Counted from the first letter of the stretch, positions 1 through 11,039 are shown. The stretch is 64,000 nt of DNA from Norana najaformis (GCA_964023275.1 OZ029914.1:11700341-11764340); one strand, 5' to 3'. The notes: generated by a model not told the origin, from the letters alone. Made by a program: numbers and translations.

Positions 1-402
1 GGACATAAGGTACATGTATATGGTTTTGTAACTGGAGACTAATTTAGCGGGTCGGGTTACATCCCTACTGTCAAAGATGACATCCAGATGGCGATGACAT
101 TGTTGTGAGGGCGAGTTGTCTGACCTGCATTCCATTAATTTTTCAGAGTTCTGTCAAATCTTGCTATAGATCTATGCCCTCTGACGACCTGTGCGGTTTA
201 AAGTATGTATGCGTGACTGCCTGTGACTCAGTTCGCTTGGTCGACATGCGTATAATTATAACTACATATGTACTGATGTAGTACATATTGATGTATCTGT
301 CTTTCTATCTGTCCGTTTGTCTACTTAAGCAAAAGTAGGCATAGAGAGAGATACCTAGAGAGGTACAATTGGAAATTACGGATGGCACTGTTTACTGACG
401 TC
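1..402. other. Unassigned left edge
   Basis: I see no gene, tRNA or recognisable repeat here. No long open frame runs into the window from the left. Confidence 0.4.
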
Positions 403-540
403 TTAAAGTGAAGAATGAGAACTAAAATTGTCAGTCCAGAGCTGCCTTGTAGGCCTACCGATTTTACAGCCAATATATTGCCGGGGCCCAACCAATGGCC
501 GGGCCCCCAGGCTCAAAATATTGCCGTGCCCAGGGGCACC

Positions 541-690
541 CATACGATCGACGCCCCTGATCGAGTGGTCGATAGGTTCAAATCCATGCCAAAGCAGAAA
601 GACGAGAAAATTGAATTGCAGTAATCTAGGTGAGTTAGTATGAACAAGTGAATGAGACACACTGCAGCGCTGAATGAGAGATTGCATAGT
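541..690. repeat. tRNA-like SINE piece joined to LINE fragment
   Basis: Positions about 545-600 contain a B-box-like stretch (GGTTCAAATCC) of the kind seen in the tRNA-derived repeats elsewhere in the window. Positions 606-690 match the stretch at 10705-10790, which belongs to a minus-strand L2-like LINE fragment. The block is a composite of repeat debris. Confidence 0.45.
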
Positions 691-810
691 ATAATAACAA
701 TAATAATGATGATGATGATGATGATAATAATAAATTAGGACTTTAATAGTATATTCCCAGTTAACAAAAACAACTATCCTTTGTTATATGATTTTTGCTA
801 ACAGGAAAGA

Positions 811-852
811 TAATAGTAGTAGTAGTAGTAGTAGTAGCAGCAGCAGTAGTAA

Positions 853-926
<74 letters not shown>

Positions 927-961
927 ATGGTAGTAGTAGGAGTAGTTGCAATAGTAGTAAT
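811..961. repeat. (AGT)n microsatellite
   Basis: About 150 bases of nearly perfect AGT trinucleotide repeat. Open frames across it (poly-Ser, poly-Val, poly-Thr) are artefacts. A homologous (GTA)n tract precedes the related repeat at 46.6 kb. Confidence 0.9.
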
Positions 962-999
962 CGAAATAAATTCGTCCACCAACATCAGTTACTTTGTTT

Positions 1000-2030
1000 G
1001 ATATAACTAAAGAACGGCAATTAGATGACCTACTTATTTGTTATATGTTATTACCAGTTGGAGATCACGATAGTCTAGTAGTTAGCGCACTGGATGTCCA
1101 AGCAATAGTTGGGGGTTCAAATGGACGTCCAAGCAAGAGTTGGGGTTCAAATCCCTGCCAGAGCAGAAAGCTTACTGAGATTTCTGATCCAATTGTTCTC
1201 TTCCTCCACGTTTTACTCCTGAGAAACGAGTACACTGACCGTACACTGTCAGTTGGAAGATCAGGCAGCGAAGAAGAGGACTGGTCACCCTACTCATATG
1301 CCAGTTTGGTAGCACAGGGTAAGCAGACACGATACCCTGTCTCAGCTGCTTATAACAAGGAAAGTTACGTTCGGATCTTGAGGCGCATTGGTGCAGACGT
1401 ACCTCTCGCATATCAGGTAGGATGAACTGTTGGAGCAACAGAAGCTCACAAGAATAAAACGGAAGCCGACAGCCCAACAAATTCTTATATAGAATGCGTC
1501 GTATTGACGCCGGCCCTACGTGTACTGATTATGTGGAATGATTTTGGCGAGAGATGGGGAATAAACGGTATCGACAAAACAGTTCTATTCTATTCTTAGA
1601 AACAAATTTGATTTATAGACAAATATAATTTTGACAAATGAAGCGGCAGCAAACTCAATCGACGATCCGGGATGGCTACATTGGTAAATGCGTACGCCAA
1701 GGAGCCTCTATGCGTGAGGACCCTCATTCGTGGCTTATTCCAGAGATTTAATTCTCGGGCTAACAACAGTCCGTGCACGGGGACTTTAAATGACGTGGCT
1801 TCCATTCAAACGGGCAGCGGTGGTGAAGGAACTCACAGGAATAAATTCATTGCAAAACGAGGATGGTCGAAGTTATACGATCGCTATATAAAACGTATAC
1901 AATTGCAATTTTTTCTGACAGATATGTAGGGCCTATTTGAAAGACGATTCAGCGTCCTGGTCACTTGGACGAGTCACAATAATTTTCAGAACAGTTTTCA
2001 CCCGGGCATCAGTTAGTTTATACCAGCATG
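1000..2030 (+). repeat. About 1-kb tRNA-headed repeat, copy A
   Basis: This block matches 46600-47575 over almost its whole length. Near its left end (about 1060-1165) is a tRNA-like head with an A-box-like motif (TAGTCTAGTAG) and B-box-like GGTTCAAATCC motifs. In this copy the B-box part is locally duplicated (about 1105-1165). The interior includes the short GC-rich repeat of 1770-1890. I read it as a SINE-headed composite repeat rather than a gene; the 143-codon frame at 994-1425 has no recognisable protein and is not conserved in copy B. Confidence 0.6.
1770..1890 (+). repeat. Short SINE-like repeat (GGTCCGTGCACGGGGACC family)
   Basis: A short element with the signature CCGTGCACGGGGAC, an inner ATTCAAACGGGCAGCGG block and an ending resembling GCTATATAAA. 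Relatives lie at 27390-27535, 47308-47440, 48870-49010 (reverse) and 49745-49900 (reverse). The best-preserved members end in a TGTAAAT-type tail. Confidence 0.5.
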
Positions 2031-2298
2031 AAGTAATTGAATCTTGATTTTGGATCATTTTTAGGGTCGGGTTGACTGGTGTCGAAATTCTAAGTAGCAC
2101 TGCACGAGCACATGACAGTCGGGTAAAGCCCGCGTCAACAGTAGTAAGTAAGAACGAGGCCAGGTCCAATGGAGCAAAATCCGTGTGCACTATTCTCTGC
2201 AACCAGCCTACATTGTGACAAACTAGCGAGTTTTTGACAATCCGTGATTGCATTCTGTTACTGGTCTGTTTTTTGTCTCAGGAAAGGGCCTATATTAG

Positions 2299-2350
2299 AA
2301 AGAGAGAGACAGAGACAGAGACAGAGAGAGGCAGAGAGAGAGAGAGAGGG
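2299..2350. repeat. (GA)n simple repeat
   Basis: Purine-rich GAGA/CAGAGA tract. The flanking 2031-2298 and 2351-2640 contain nothing I recognise. Confidence 0.8.
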
Positions 2351-2639
2351 GGGAGGACTTGTAGCACAGTTCTGACGTGTGATAAGTCGACAGTTGCAGT
2401 TACGTCTAATCGGCCATCGTTCCCCACACAATATGTCATCATTATAGAATGCATGTTGCAAAAGGGGCCATCTTTTTGGCAATAAATGCTCCCCAAATTT
2501 CAATAAATAGTAACAACTCCGCCACTGGGGTATTCGGGTGGTGCCAGCGCCAAGCGTGGATAATGGAGGATGGTGACGCTAGTCATCTTCATCATCACAC
2601 AGCGCCGTTAAACAGCAACTACAAACATCGGCAAGCAGT

Positions 2640-2792
2640 AATTAATGTTCCACTGAACGCCATCTTAATCTCGGACGGTCTACGCTGGTCACTGAATACC
2701 TACTTCACCATGAATGGTCTATTTGGGACGTTGAGCGCCTTCACCTTGGACAGACTACGTTGGTTGCTGAACGCCTCCACTTAGACGAGCTT
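2640..2792 (+). repeat. Minisatellite, period about 36-41 bp
   Basis: Roughly four degenerate tandem units share the core CTGAACGCC...TTGGACGGTCTACG. Translated on the + strand they give a repeating pattern like LRWSLNAFTLDG. Unit boundaries drift, and there is no start codon context or splice structure, so I call it a tandem repeat and not a gene. Confidence 0.6.
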
Positions 2793-2959
2793 TGCCTCTT
2801 TGTCCGCCCTCTTCGTCTCGGTCTTTCCGGTGGATACTATCGTAGCGTGGCCTTAAAAGACCTAAGTCGCAAACGCTTAAAATAAAATATAAATATTGCC
2901 AACACCGTCTCAGTTGGCACCCATGTGGAGCGTTTAATGTTAACAAACTGTCTTTTAAC

Positions 2960-3690
2960 CCTTCATGCGAACTCATCAGCACTTCACGCCTTGCAATCTC
3001 TGTGCACGTCTTTCACTCAAAACTGAAACACTCCTCTGCTCCAGATCCTATCCTGATTCATCTTCTTCCCCTTATCTTTCTGACCGCCCCAATTCCTATA
3101 GGCATACCATCCACTGTAGCCGTTTGACTGTCTGCTTGCCAGACTCATGGAACGTAATCGTAATCTCGAGTTTTCTACGGCGCCCAACGAAAGCCAAGTC
3201 ACGGGAACCAGCTTATGCACATGCGCTCAGTCATAACAAAATTGATAGGCAGAAATAGTTGGGTTCCAGGTCAAGATCCAAAAGTCAGGCAGGCGGACAG
3301 TCGTGCGGCTACGGTGGATGTTGTTTGAAATTGGAGCGGGAAGAGATATAAGGAGAAGAGGAAGAACCAGGATAGGAATTTCAGAAAAGTAATGTTTTCA
3401 CTTTTGAGTGAAAGATCTGCCCAGAAATTGCAAGAGTTGAAGTGTTGGTGATTTCGTATGATGAGTCAGATACTTGTCATAATTCTTGCGGGAGTTTACT
3501 TCAGAGGGACGGAGCAGCTATGGCTTTGGAGCGATTTCCAAATTTTAAAAATGAGGTTTCAAAGATAGATCTTTACCTAGAACCGATTTGACTCTCTGCC
3601 AATCGATTTTGTTTTGACTGAACGCTTGTGAATAAACTGGTTGCCCGCGACATGGCTTACGTTACGCAGTGTAGAAATGCCTTGTTTACG
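2960..3690 (+). mobile_element. L2/CR1-like LINE 3' end (family A) split by a nested copy
   Basis: The sense 3' part of LINE family A runs at 2960-3148 and resumes at about 3575-3690, ending in the typical GGGCGCTGTAGAAAT-like sequence. The two halves join logically across a nested minus-strand copy (3152-3574). This gives the order of insertion: the + copy first, the - copy second. Confidence 0.6.
3152..3574 (-). mobile_element. LINE family A 3' fragment nested in another copy
   Basis: Begins (3' end of the element) with the CGTAATCGTAATCTCGAG tail and the conserved GCGCCCAACGAAAGCC block. It is 5'-truncated, as expected for target-primed insertion. Confidence 0.65.
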
Positions 3691-3699
3691 ATTATAATT

Positions 3700-4419
3700 A
3701 GAGGCCTACGTTTAACCTCCTTGAATAAACTACGATTACGATTGATCAGATATTCTTGGTCGGAAAAGCCATACATAGATGGAAAAACCACGATAAAACC
3801 ATGACGCATTATCTACAGGCCTACAACGTTGTTTAAGGGCAAAACTGTAAACAGTTTTTTCGACAAGAACGTTCTAATTTATCAAATATGTAAGTGCTCA
3901 CGATTTCATTTCATATGTTATGTTATTTCGCTGCGAGCATCTGCAGTTTTAAATAAAGCCCAAATACAATGATATTGGCATATTTTAGCAAGTCCAGCAT
4001 CCTGTTTCATTTTCACGATAGATGGCATTACCAAATTTTACAGAAAATGAACATAAAAATCATCTCTAACGCTTTAATCTGCGCTTTTACGAAGTTACGA
4101 GAGGCAAGCAATATTGATGATCGGAAACATGATTATTTGAAAGTCGGAATAGTAAATTTACGAGACACACGCTCAGAAGCAGGGGCGTAGCAATAGATTG
4201 TGCAGGTTGTCCAAAGCACAAGGGCCCACGAAGCCAGGGGCCGCCCGGGCCCGGAAAGGGCCAAGGCCCGGTTACTCAATTACTTAAAGCAAAACAGCCA
4301 AAGTTCAGTTTGTACAAGGACCCTCGGAAGGCTATCTAGCTACGCCACCGCTCAAAAGTCAAGTAGGCAAAAAATGGATCAAAATGACTTCTTTGTAAAT
4401 TTATAGGTCATTTCCGTAT
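3700..4419. other. Unassigned stretch
   Basis: AT-rich sequence with no gene-like frame that I can support. A GC-rich patch at about 4215-4275 does not match anything I know. Confidence 0.35.
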
Positions 4420-4715
4420 TGTGTTAGCTGTCGGAGCTTACGGAGAGTTTCGCTGAATAAATATTTGTGTTTGCAATTTTATTACGATGCCCTACAAGAA
4501 AACTTAATTTGGCATGTCTCTTGGTGCCCCAAATTGAAGTCATCTACATCGATAGTTATGCAAATGAACACCAGAACAGGTCATGTTAATATTTTTCTTA
4601 ACCAGTTTTATATGGAGATTTCATTGATAACAGCCTCGTATGCGTATGAATACGCTCCAGTTTACAATTTAAAAATTAATAATTATACACGACTCATAGC
4701 CGCAGCGACTTAGAT
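4420..4715 (+). repeat. 300-bp direct repeat, copy 1
   Basis: Matches 5266-5562 closely (shared blocks around CGGAGAGTTTCGCTG, ATTACGATG and AACAGCCTCGT). A shorter relative is at 62990-63120, downstream of Ig2 of the second Ig/NHL gene. The two copies here flank a LINE fragment and a Tc1-like end. Confidence 0.6.
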
Positions 4716-4716
4716 C

Positions 4717-4821
4717 TACAGTGCTGTGCAAAAGTCTGGCACAGCCTTCGAATTTTGCGTTTTCTCTACTTTCTGACCTTTTACTTTAATTTCTTCATTT
4801 ATTCAATAGATTTCATTTCCC
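4717..4821 (+). mobile_element. Tc1/mariner-like terminal repeat remnant
   Basis: The motif CAGTGCTGTGCAAAAGTCT after a TA resembles the outer terminal inverted repeat of many Tc1-like transposons. The stretch is cut short at 4821 by a LINE family A tail. No transposase and no opposite end are visible nearby, so this is a weak call. Confidence 0.35.
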
Positions 4822-5258
4822 TCTTGTAATCGTAATCGTAATTCTGACATTTCTACGGCGCCCAACAAAAGCCACGTCACGGGGACCAGCTTATTCACAG
4901 GCGCTCAGTCAAAACAAAATTGATAGGCTAAAGGATTCGGTTCTAGGTCAGGATTCAAAAGTCAGGCAGAGAGACAGCGTGGCAGGTGTTTGATATTGGA
5001 GGGGAGAGAGATAAGAGGAAGAAGGGGTGTCAGAATAGGATCCGTGGTAGAGGATTGTTTTCAGTTTTGAATGAAAGACCGATGCAGAAATTGCAATAGG
5101 TGGAGCATGGATAAGTTGCCTGATGAGACAGATAACTGTCGCAGTTATAGGGGGAATTTATTCCAGAGAGGTGGGGCAGCTATGGCTATGGAGCGATTAC
5201 CAAAGTTTAAGGATGAGGTGGCGGGCGGGAGGAGAAATGTTAGCGCAGAAGATTAGCG
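4822..5258 (-). mobile_element. LINE family A 3' fragment
   Basis: Starts with TGTAATCGTAATCGTAAT, followed by the conserved GCGCCCAACAAAAGCCACG block and the CAGTCAAAACAAAAT stretch. It is a 5'-truncated 3' untranslated region on the minus strand. Confidence 0.65.
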
Positions 5259-5265
5259 GCTTGTG

Positions 5266-5562
5266 CTAGTTGTGTTAGGTGTCTGAGCTTACGGAGAGTT
5301 TCGCTGTATAAATATTTTGATTTTCAGTTTATTACGATGTCCTGCAACACAACTTAATTTGTCATTTCTCTTGGTGCCAAAAATTTAAGTCATGTAGGCC
5401 TACATCGATAATTATGCAAATGTACAGGTCATGTTAATATTTTTCTTAACCAGGTTTTTATGAAGATTTCATTGATAACAGCCTCGTTTGTGTATGGATA
5501 CGCTCCAGTTTACTATTTTTTAAAATAAATATTCACGGCCCATAGTCGCAGCGACTTAGATC
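5266..5562 (+). repeat. 300-bp direct repeat, copy 2
   Basis: Second copy of the repeat at 4420-4715. Together they bracket about 550 bp of inserted mobile DNA. Confidence 0.6.
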
Positions 5563-5816
5563 TATTAATATAGCATCTGACGTGAAAAGACTGTTAAAAT
5601 GAAACGTTGTAGCCTCATTATGTTCTAAATAGGAAACACAGACACTTTCTTCTATATGTGAATCTATATAGACTACTCCTTGACCCTAAATAATTTAAGG
5701 TAAGCGAATGAAAGGGAATACCAACTAAGTCTGGTCGAACAATACACTGTTCACTTACAACTCAAGTCGGCATGACCCTGTGCACGGATTCATGGGCACC
5801 AGGTTCCTTACAGCAA

Positions 5817-6245
5817 TCGTAATCGTAATCGTGAAAATCTTCCAGCGCTACATTAATGCTCATCACAGGGCTCCAGCATATTCTCGAGCGCTGTGTCAAG
5901 TCAATGGTGTTTTCTTTTAGTTTGTACTGAAAAGGAGCAGCAGAACAAGTAAAACCGAACCCAAAGAAGAGATGCCAAACCAGAAAGATGGTTGTTGAGG
6001 CAGTAATTTATGATCGATGGTGTCAATAGCAGCAGCATTGCCGAGAAGACAAATACAAGAGACCTGCTGATGAGTAAAGACAGATACTACTTTATTGTGT
6101 AGAGAGTCAACCAGAGTTTCAATTGAATGGTGTTAGTGAATCCAAATTTGTAGGGATTGAGAAGCGAGTTGGAAGAAAGGTGATCTTTCATCCGGGCAAG
6201 GACAATGTGTTCAATCAGCTTCGGTAATAAATTCAGATTGGCATA
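5817..6245 (-). mobile_element. L2/CR1-like reverse transcriptase fragment with ATTACG tail
   Basis: Read on the minus strand, this gives a recognisable piece of non-LTR reverse transcriptase: ...LHNKVVSVFTHQQVSC.CLL...AIDTIDHKLL, corresponding to the palm region that includes the AFDTIDH-type aspartate motif. It then passes quickly into a (CGATTA)n tail at 5817-5835. The body between the RT fragment and the tail is deleted compared with a full element. Confidence 0.6.
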
Positions 6246-6660
6246 GGACAGTAATTAGAAAGGTCTTCTTAGGCAAAATTTGGATTTCTTTTGTATGCAC
6301 GCCTAACTCTTTCCCCTATTAACCAGCTACAATCGAATTTGAAAGGCTTTGTGTTCAAAATGACTCTCCACAATAACCAGCTGCAATCGAATTGTATTAA
6401 GCGCATTTGCATTGAAGTTTCCGTGACATCATGTTGATTTGAGTCATCGGGTTGCTTAGCTGTTTGTGATTGGCTGGCGACGCCTCTCATGCAGACGGGT
6501 TGGCGACAAAAGTGAATCTTGCCTCTTTGTTTTTTGGGAAACGCATGTCACTGATTTTTCCCAAATAAACTACTTTTGGACGAGGGTTGCTAAACTAAGC
6601 CATGCCATCTTAACTAATGGGACCAACAGTTTCAAAGGCCAAGGGAACTAAGCTATAAGA

Positions 6661-6887
6661 TGACACCCCGTCTTCCTTTTACCTGTCTCTGCTCTCCAAC
6701 CCCAAACATCACCCACCGTAGCTGCCACGCTGTCTCTCTGCCTGACTCCTGGATCTTCACCCGGAACGAACCATTTTGCCTATTGATTTTGTTTTGACTG
6801 AGCGCCTGTGAATAAGCTGGTCTCAGTGACGCGGCTTTCGTTGGGCGCTGTAGAAATCTTGGAATTACGATTACGATTACGATTACA
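6661..6887 (+). mobile_element. LINE family A 3' fragment with (ATTACG)n tail
   Basis: Sense-strand 3' end, with the GACTGAGCGCCTGTGAATAA block, the GGGCGCTGTAGAAATCT ending and three to four ATTACG units. The paralogous block at about 54135-54160 lacks it, which marks the insertion site. Confidence 0.7.
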
Positions 6888-7214
6888 GGACATTATCACA
6901 CTTAGACACCTTTCTATGGCCTGCAATCGCAGCAAAAGCCTGCTCATCGACTCTTGAAAGGCATGAATCTGACAGGTTGTCTGTGACTGTTGCAATCCAG
7001 TAAGGCAACTTCCTACCTCCCAAAGAATGAATTAAGAGTCATACTGTTTGTGAGCTAGGCTGCTTTTGAGTATGCTGTCTCTGACAAAGAAGACCAGGCA
7101 GTTAGAGCAGATGGCCAAAACAACTTACGCACATAATAAATTAGCAGGATGGAAGCATACACAGGTATATCGTCGCTGTACCTGCATCTGAAGCCTAACA
7201 GGCAGGAAATGCCG

Positions 7215-7600
7215 GCAAGAATACGCGACGAATCCCGCGGCTGCTATCGCTTATTGGAAGAGAAGCTTACTCCCACCTATCAAGTATCGAGTGCCAAGTT
7301 GAAGATGTTAACCAGACTTTCACACTAATTCAGAACTTGTTTATCGAAACATGGAGAGTATATAAAAGTTTTGAGAAACGAAGGGAGTTGAGTGGCAAAA
7401 TTAGGGCGTCCTATCTGGGAATAGATGCCAAGCGTGTGGCATCGAGAGGAGGTTCTGAGTTGTGAGATTGCAAATCTGTCAAATGTCGTAGATAGATTCG
7501 TGTGCCTAGAACTGTGTATTATAGGTTACAAATACAGCTGTAATTGAACTCTGCGTTTTCCTACTTATAATTAAGAAAATCAAAGACTGTACTACCCGTA
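7215..7600 (+). mobile_element. Possible LTR-type insert
   Basis: It contains a TATATAAAAG box near 7360 and a 3' part (about 7495-7600) that resembles 50670-50790 (GATTCGTGTG..., ..GCTGTAATTGAACT, ..TTTTCCTA.TTATAA). Most of this stretch is missing from the paralogous block at 54.5 kb. Ends are unclear, so it could be another class of repeat. Confidence 0.3.
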
Positions 7601-7778
7601 GAAGCGAGACTTCAAAAGGCATGCATTCTCAAAATTGTTGGCTGTGAAGCGATAAAAAGGAGGAGGGAGGTGTAAATTATGGGTATGTGATATTACTTCG
7701 CACTTAGGCCTACTACAGTTCAGGGCTAAACCCACTTCTTTTACCTCCTAAAATGATGGCATCAACATCAGAAGCGGC

Positions 7779-9331
7779 TGTAGCGAATCCCATTCATTGC
7801 GCATTTGGTTAGAGTTATAATGCGTTTGATTTACTTACTTACTGTTGTTGAATCTAGTGTATAGTCTAGCTATAGTAGATAAATAAGATTCAGATTTAAG
7901 AGTAGCCGGCCAGCTACAGAATAGGTAGGGTTTTATTATTAAGGAATTGGCCAGCATAAGTAGATAGTTAGAATTCAGTCAATTTAGATGGACACATAGG
8001 TGGTTTTGACTGAGCGTTACGTAGCACGTCAGTCGTTCTATTGGATTAATACATACGGCGATTCGGCAAAACTGAAAGATACCGTTGAAAATCAAATAAC
8101 TGTTCACCGTGGAAACGAGATCGAGTGACCGAGCTTTTGCCACGTATCCCAAATTCCTTAACATCGGAGCAGACGAACTATGACGATGATTTAGTCGGCA
8201 GAATGATGAAGATAGTCAGTCTTGTGTTGAGCTACGGTGAAGTTAAGACCGTTAAAAATGGCTGCACATTACTCGTGGAGTAAAATCGAGTTTCAGCAAT
8301 TTAAAGGGAATTAAATCGTAATCGTAATCTCGAGATTTCTACAGCGCCCAACGAAAGCCACGCCGCGGGGATCAGCTTATTCACAGGCGCTCAGTCAAAA
8401 CAAAATCTACAGGCAAAAGGGTTCGGTTCCAGGTCAAGATCCAGGAGTCAAGCAGTCAGACAGTCGGACGGCTACGGTGGATGATATTTGAAATTGAAGC
8501 AAGAAGAGTGGTAAGGAGAAGAGGAAGAGTCAGGATAAGATTTTTGGAAAAGAAGTGTTCTCCGTACTGAGTGAAAGACCTGCGCAGAAACTGAAAGAGG
8601 TGAAGTGTCGGTGAGTCCGTATGATGGAACAGATAATTGCCGTAATAAGTCCATAGACTCACCGATCGAAGTTTGTGTCGAATCGTGGCTGAGAGAAACT
8701 GTGAAATCTTCAACATAGCTATATTCCTTCAACTAAACGCGTGAAGATAATCGAATGTTGTGAATCTAGGGTGAACTGTCTTCATACTAAATCGTATAGA
8801 CAGTGAACTAATCGTCAGTTAAGGAGGATTATTCGCCAATCCTTGGTGCTGTTTCGTTCGGAAGATGAAAAAGGCCCTCTGCAAACTTCGCCATCTTCGA
8901 ATACACAACGATAAACAAGGGAAATATGCACGGTTCTGCTACCGTTTCCAAACCTTGAACTGGTATCCAAAGAAGTACAGAAACTGGACTCCAGAAAGAG
9001 CTTCGCACGGGGAAGGGAAGTAATATAAACTGTACATATAGTTAGAATAGCTGGCCATAGGTAGTTAGCTAAGTATTCTAACTGCTTGATTGTTGATAAT
9101 ATTGCTGAAGAACAATTTGACAATATAATTTATATGAATCATCAAACTAGATCTGTGACTGTCTATTAACGAGCCAATATATTTAGATTAGTCACACGTA
9201 AAGAGCAGTTGCTTGAGTAATGTGTATTCAATTTGTGATCTAAATTGAAGCATGGCGCTTCTCAGGCAGCTGTGCTAATTCATATAGCGTCTTTGTGCCA
9301 TCAAAGGGTTCAAAGGTAAGGAAGCGCCACA
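7779..9331. mobile_element. Solo-LTR-like element, copy 1
   Basis: It starts TGTAGCG and ends CGCCACA (TG...CA) and is flanked by the 5-bp direct repeat GCGGC (7774-7778 and 9332-9336). The paralogous block has the uninterrupted site AGAAGCGGCTAAATT near 54736. It is homologous, in opposite orientation, to 58575-59522. It is longer than that copy because a LINE family A fragment and other sequence lie inside it. No gag or pol is present, so it fits a solo LTR or a non-autonomous element. Confidence 0.6.
8313..8690 (-). mobile_element. LINE family A 3' fragment nested in the LTR-like element
   Basis: Starts with AATCGTAATCGTAATCTCGAG-type tail sequence and runs through the GCGCCCAACGAAAGCCACG block on the minus strand. 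The homologous element at 58.6-59.5 kb lacks it, so it inserted after the LTR-like element. Overlapping 86-codon frames are untranslated LINE sequence. Confidence 0.6.
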
Positions 9332-9579
9332 GCGGCTAAATTATTTTTTGCCCGAGGCACATAAGATCCTTCGGGACTCAGAAAAATGGTCTGGAGAAAT
9401 AGATTCTGTGGGTTTTGCCTAATCTCTTCCAATTTCGGCAAAGCGAAAGGGCTGCGGAAGTTGACAGCGTAGGCGCAACTAAAGATGACATGTTTCTCTT
9501 GTGTCCGCAGAAACTAGCATTATAGAATGCCCAAGGACCGTAATAAAATCAAGCCCAGCGTCGTTAATGGAGCCCAGAT

Positions 9580-9925
9580 TTTACTATTACTACAACTACT
9601 ACTACTACCACAACTATTAATACTACTACTACTATTATCTTTATGATTATTAATAAAATAGTAATAATTAATTTTATTAATTATAAATGTTATGTTAATT
9701 ATAACGGCTATAACTATGATTATTGATTATATGAAGATAATAATATTAATATGATGATATTAATATAAAGTATTATTTTTGTATTACAATCATAATAATA
9801 TTACAGTAATCATAATAATAACAATAATTATAGTAATAGTAGTAGCAGTAGTAGTAATATAATAATCATAACATTGAAAATGTAATTAAATATATTTATT
9901 ATTATTATCATCATCATCATCAGCG
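9580..9925. repeat. AT-rich trinucleotide tract
   Basis: Mixed ACT, ATT, AAT and ATC trinucleotides of low complexity. The matching place in the other block (54989-55135) carries CTA/CTG repeats. Confidence 0.75.
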
Positions 9926-10124
9926 CCGGTGTATTTTACACAAAGGTTTATGTGAAGGCGCAGCAAAACCATGTCGTAGTGGGGTCAATTAGCAGGCCAG
10001 TTTACTTTAACAGGATATAAAGGTAGCTTTTGGTGGATAGGCCAGCGGAAAGAGTTGAAATGAATTCCAAATTGTAAGTCCTGCAAACGTTCAAACAGTT
10101 CTTGTGTTTGGTTTGGTCACAGAA

Positions 10125-10260
10125 AAGCAGTTAGATGGCCCACCAATTTATTAGTTAATAGTAGTTGGGGAACGCGTTACTCCAATGATTAGCATGGTGG
10201 CCTCTCAATCGAGAGGTTGATAGGTTCAAGTCCTATCAAGACAAAAAGACCATTTTTTGC
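10125..10260 (+). repeat. tRNA-derived SINE head
   Basis: A tRNA-like stretch has the head GTTGGGGAACGCG, an A-box-like region, a paired CCTCTC/GAGAGG stem and a strong B-box-like ATAGGTTCAAGTCCTATC. It resembles 1060-1165, 46650-46735 and 55555-55640. No proper tRNA cloverleaf or acceptor stem is evident, so it is a SINE and not a tRNA gene. Confidence 0.5.
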
Positions 10261-10617
10261 ATCTTACAAATCGTTGCACACATGGCTAGCTAATTAATAT
10301 GAGCAAGGGCGTTTTAAGACAGTTTGAAAATGTATGCTTCGCAAAGTCAAATGCAACAGGACGTATGTGTAATGACAGGGTTGAAAGCTGTAAAGATGGC
10401 ATGTTTCTCTTGTGAATATCCGACAACACATTCTCAGTGATGTTCAAGTCTGCACCTGATTATCCCCGCGGGTAGCAGAACGCAACAATCGCGGACCCGG
10501 TTGACTCGACACGGGAAAACAGGGCTTCCTGGTGTAAGTTGGTGGAGTGCCAACAAGTGAGACTCTCCGCAATAGGAACCAATGTAACGTTTCTTGCGCA
10601 CAATCTAATATACGCTA

Positions 10618-10870
10618 TTATATCGACTTGTTGGTTATGACCCGAGCGGCGCAGTTCAGAATATACTGGAGCTGATGCAACAGAAACTTGGGCATACCTG
10701 CAAAAATTGAATTGTAGTAATCTAGGTGAGCCAGTATGAACGAGTGACCGAAGACTAACTCAGCGCAGAATGAAAGATTGCGCAGTATGGCCAGTAGCTG
10801 GCACAGCTGATAGAAACAGGACCTGCAAAGGAAGTTCATGTGGTCAGCCATTGATAAGTCTTAGTGGCGG
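10618..10870 (-). mobile_element. L2/CR1-like LINE (family B) reverse transcriptase C-terminal fragment
   Basis: The minus-strand frame reads LDYYNSIFAGMPKFLLHQLQ followed by NCAARVITN, the familiar LDYCNSLL.GLP....L...QNAAARL.T block at the end of CR1/L2-clade reverse transcriptases. It is preceded by the CRSCFYQL..LLAILRNLSF stretch. The element is truncated on both sides. Confidence 0.7.
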
Positions 10871-11039
10871 CTCCAGGATTGTTTGCGTAGAGTGGCAAGA
10901 GCATTTCCAGAAGATCGTCACATTATGGCAGTCCACGATGCAGGAGTCTTGTCTGAGGAGCGCCGGCATGTAACCAATAGGGGCGCGGGGGCAGGCGTCT
11001 ATACATCAATGTAATACTTTGAAAATTGTACGTTTCTGT

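Larger units (their letters stand above)
6520..10870. repeat. Diverged duplicate of the 53.99-56.29 kb block
   Basis: Successive segments match 53985-56290 in order: 6520-6660, 6888-7210, about 7440-7500, 7600-7778, 9332-9570 and about 9920-10850. The gaps are inserts present only here, including a LINE family A copy (6661-6887), an LTR-like insert near 7215-7600 and a solo-LTR-like element (7779-9331). Confidence 0.6.

Noticed and set aside
788..1006. Poly-Ser/poly-Val/poly-Thr open frames
   Set aside because: They are translations of an (AGT)n microsatellite in several frames.
8456..8732. Two overlapping 86-codon minus-strand frames
   Set aside because: They lie in the 3' untranslated region of LINE family A.
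10160..10240. Functional tRNA gene
   Set aside because: A- and B-box-like motifs are present, but a cloverleaf and acceptor stem do not close and related copies lie in repeats.
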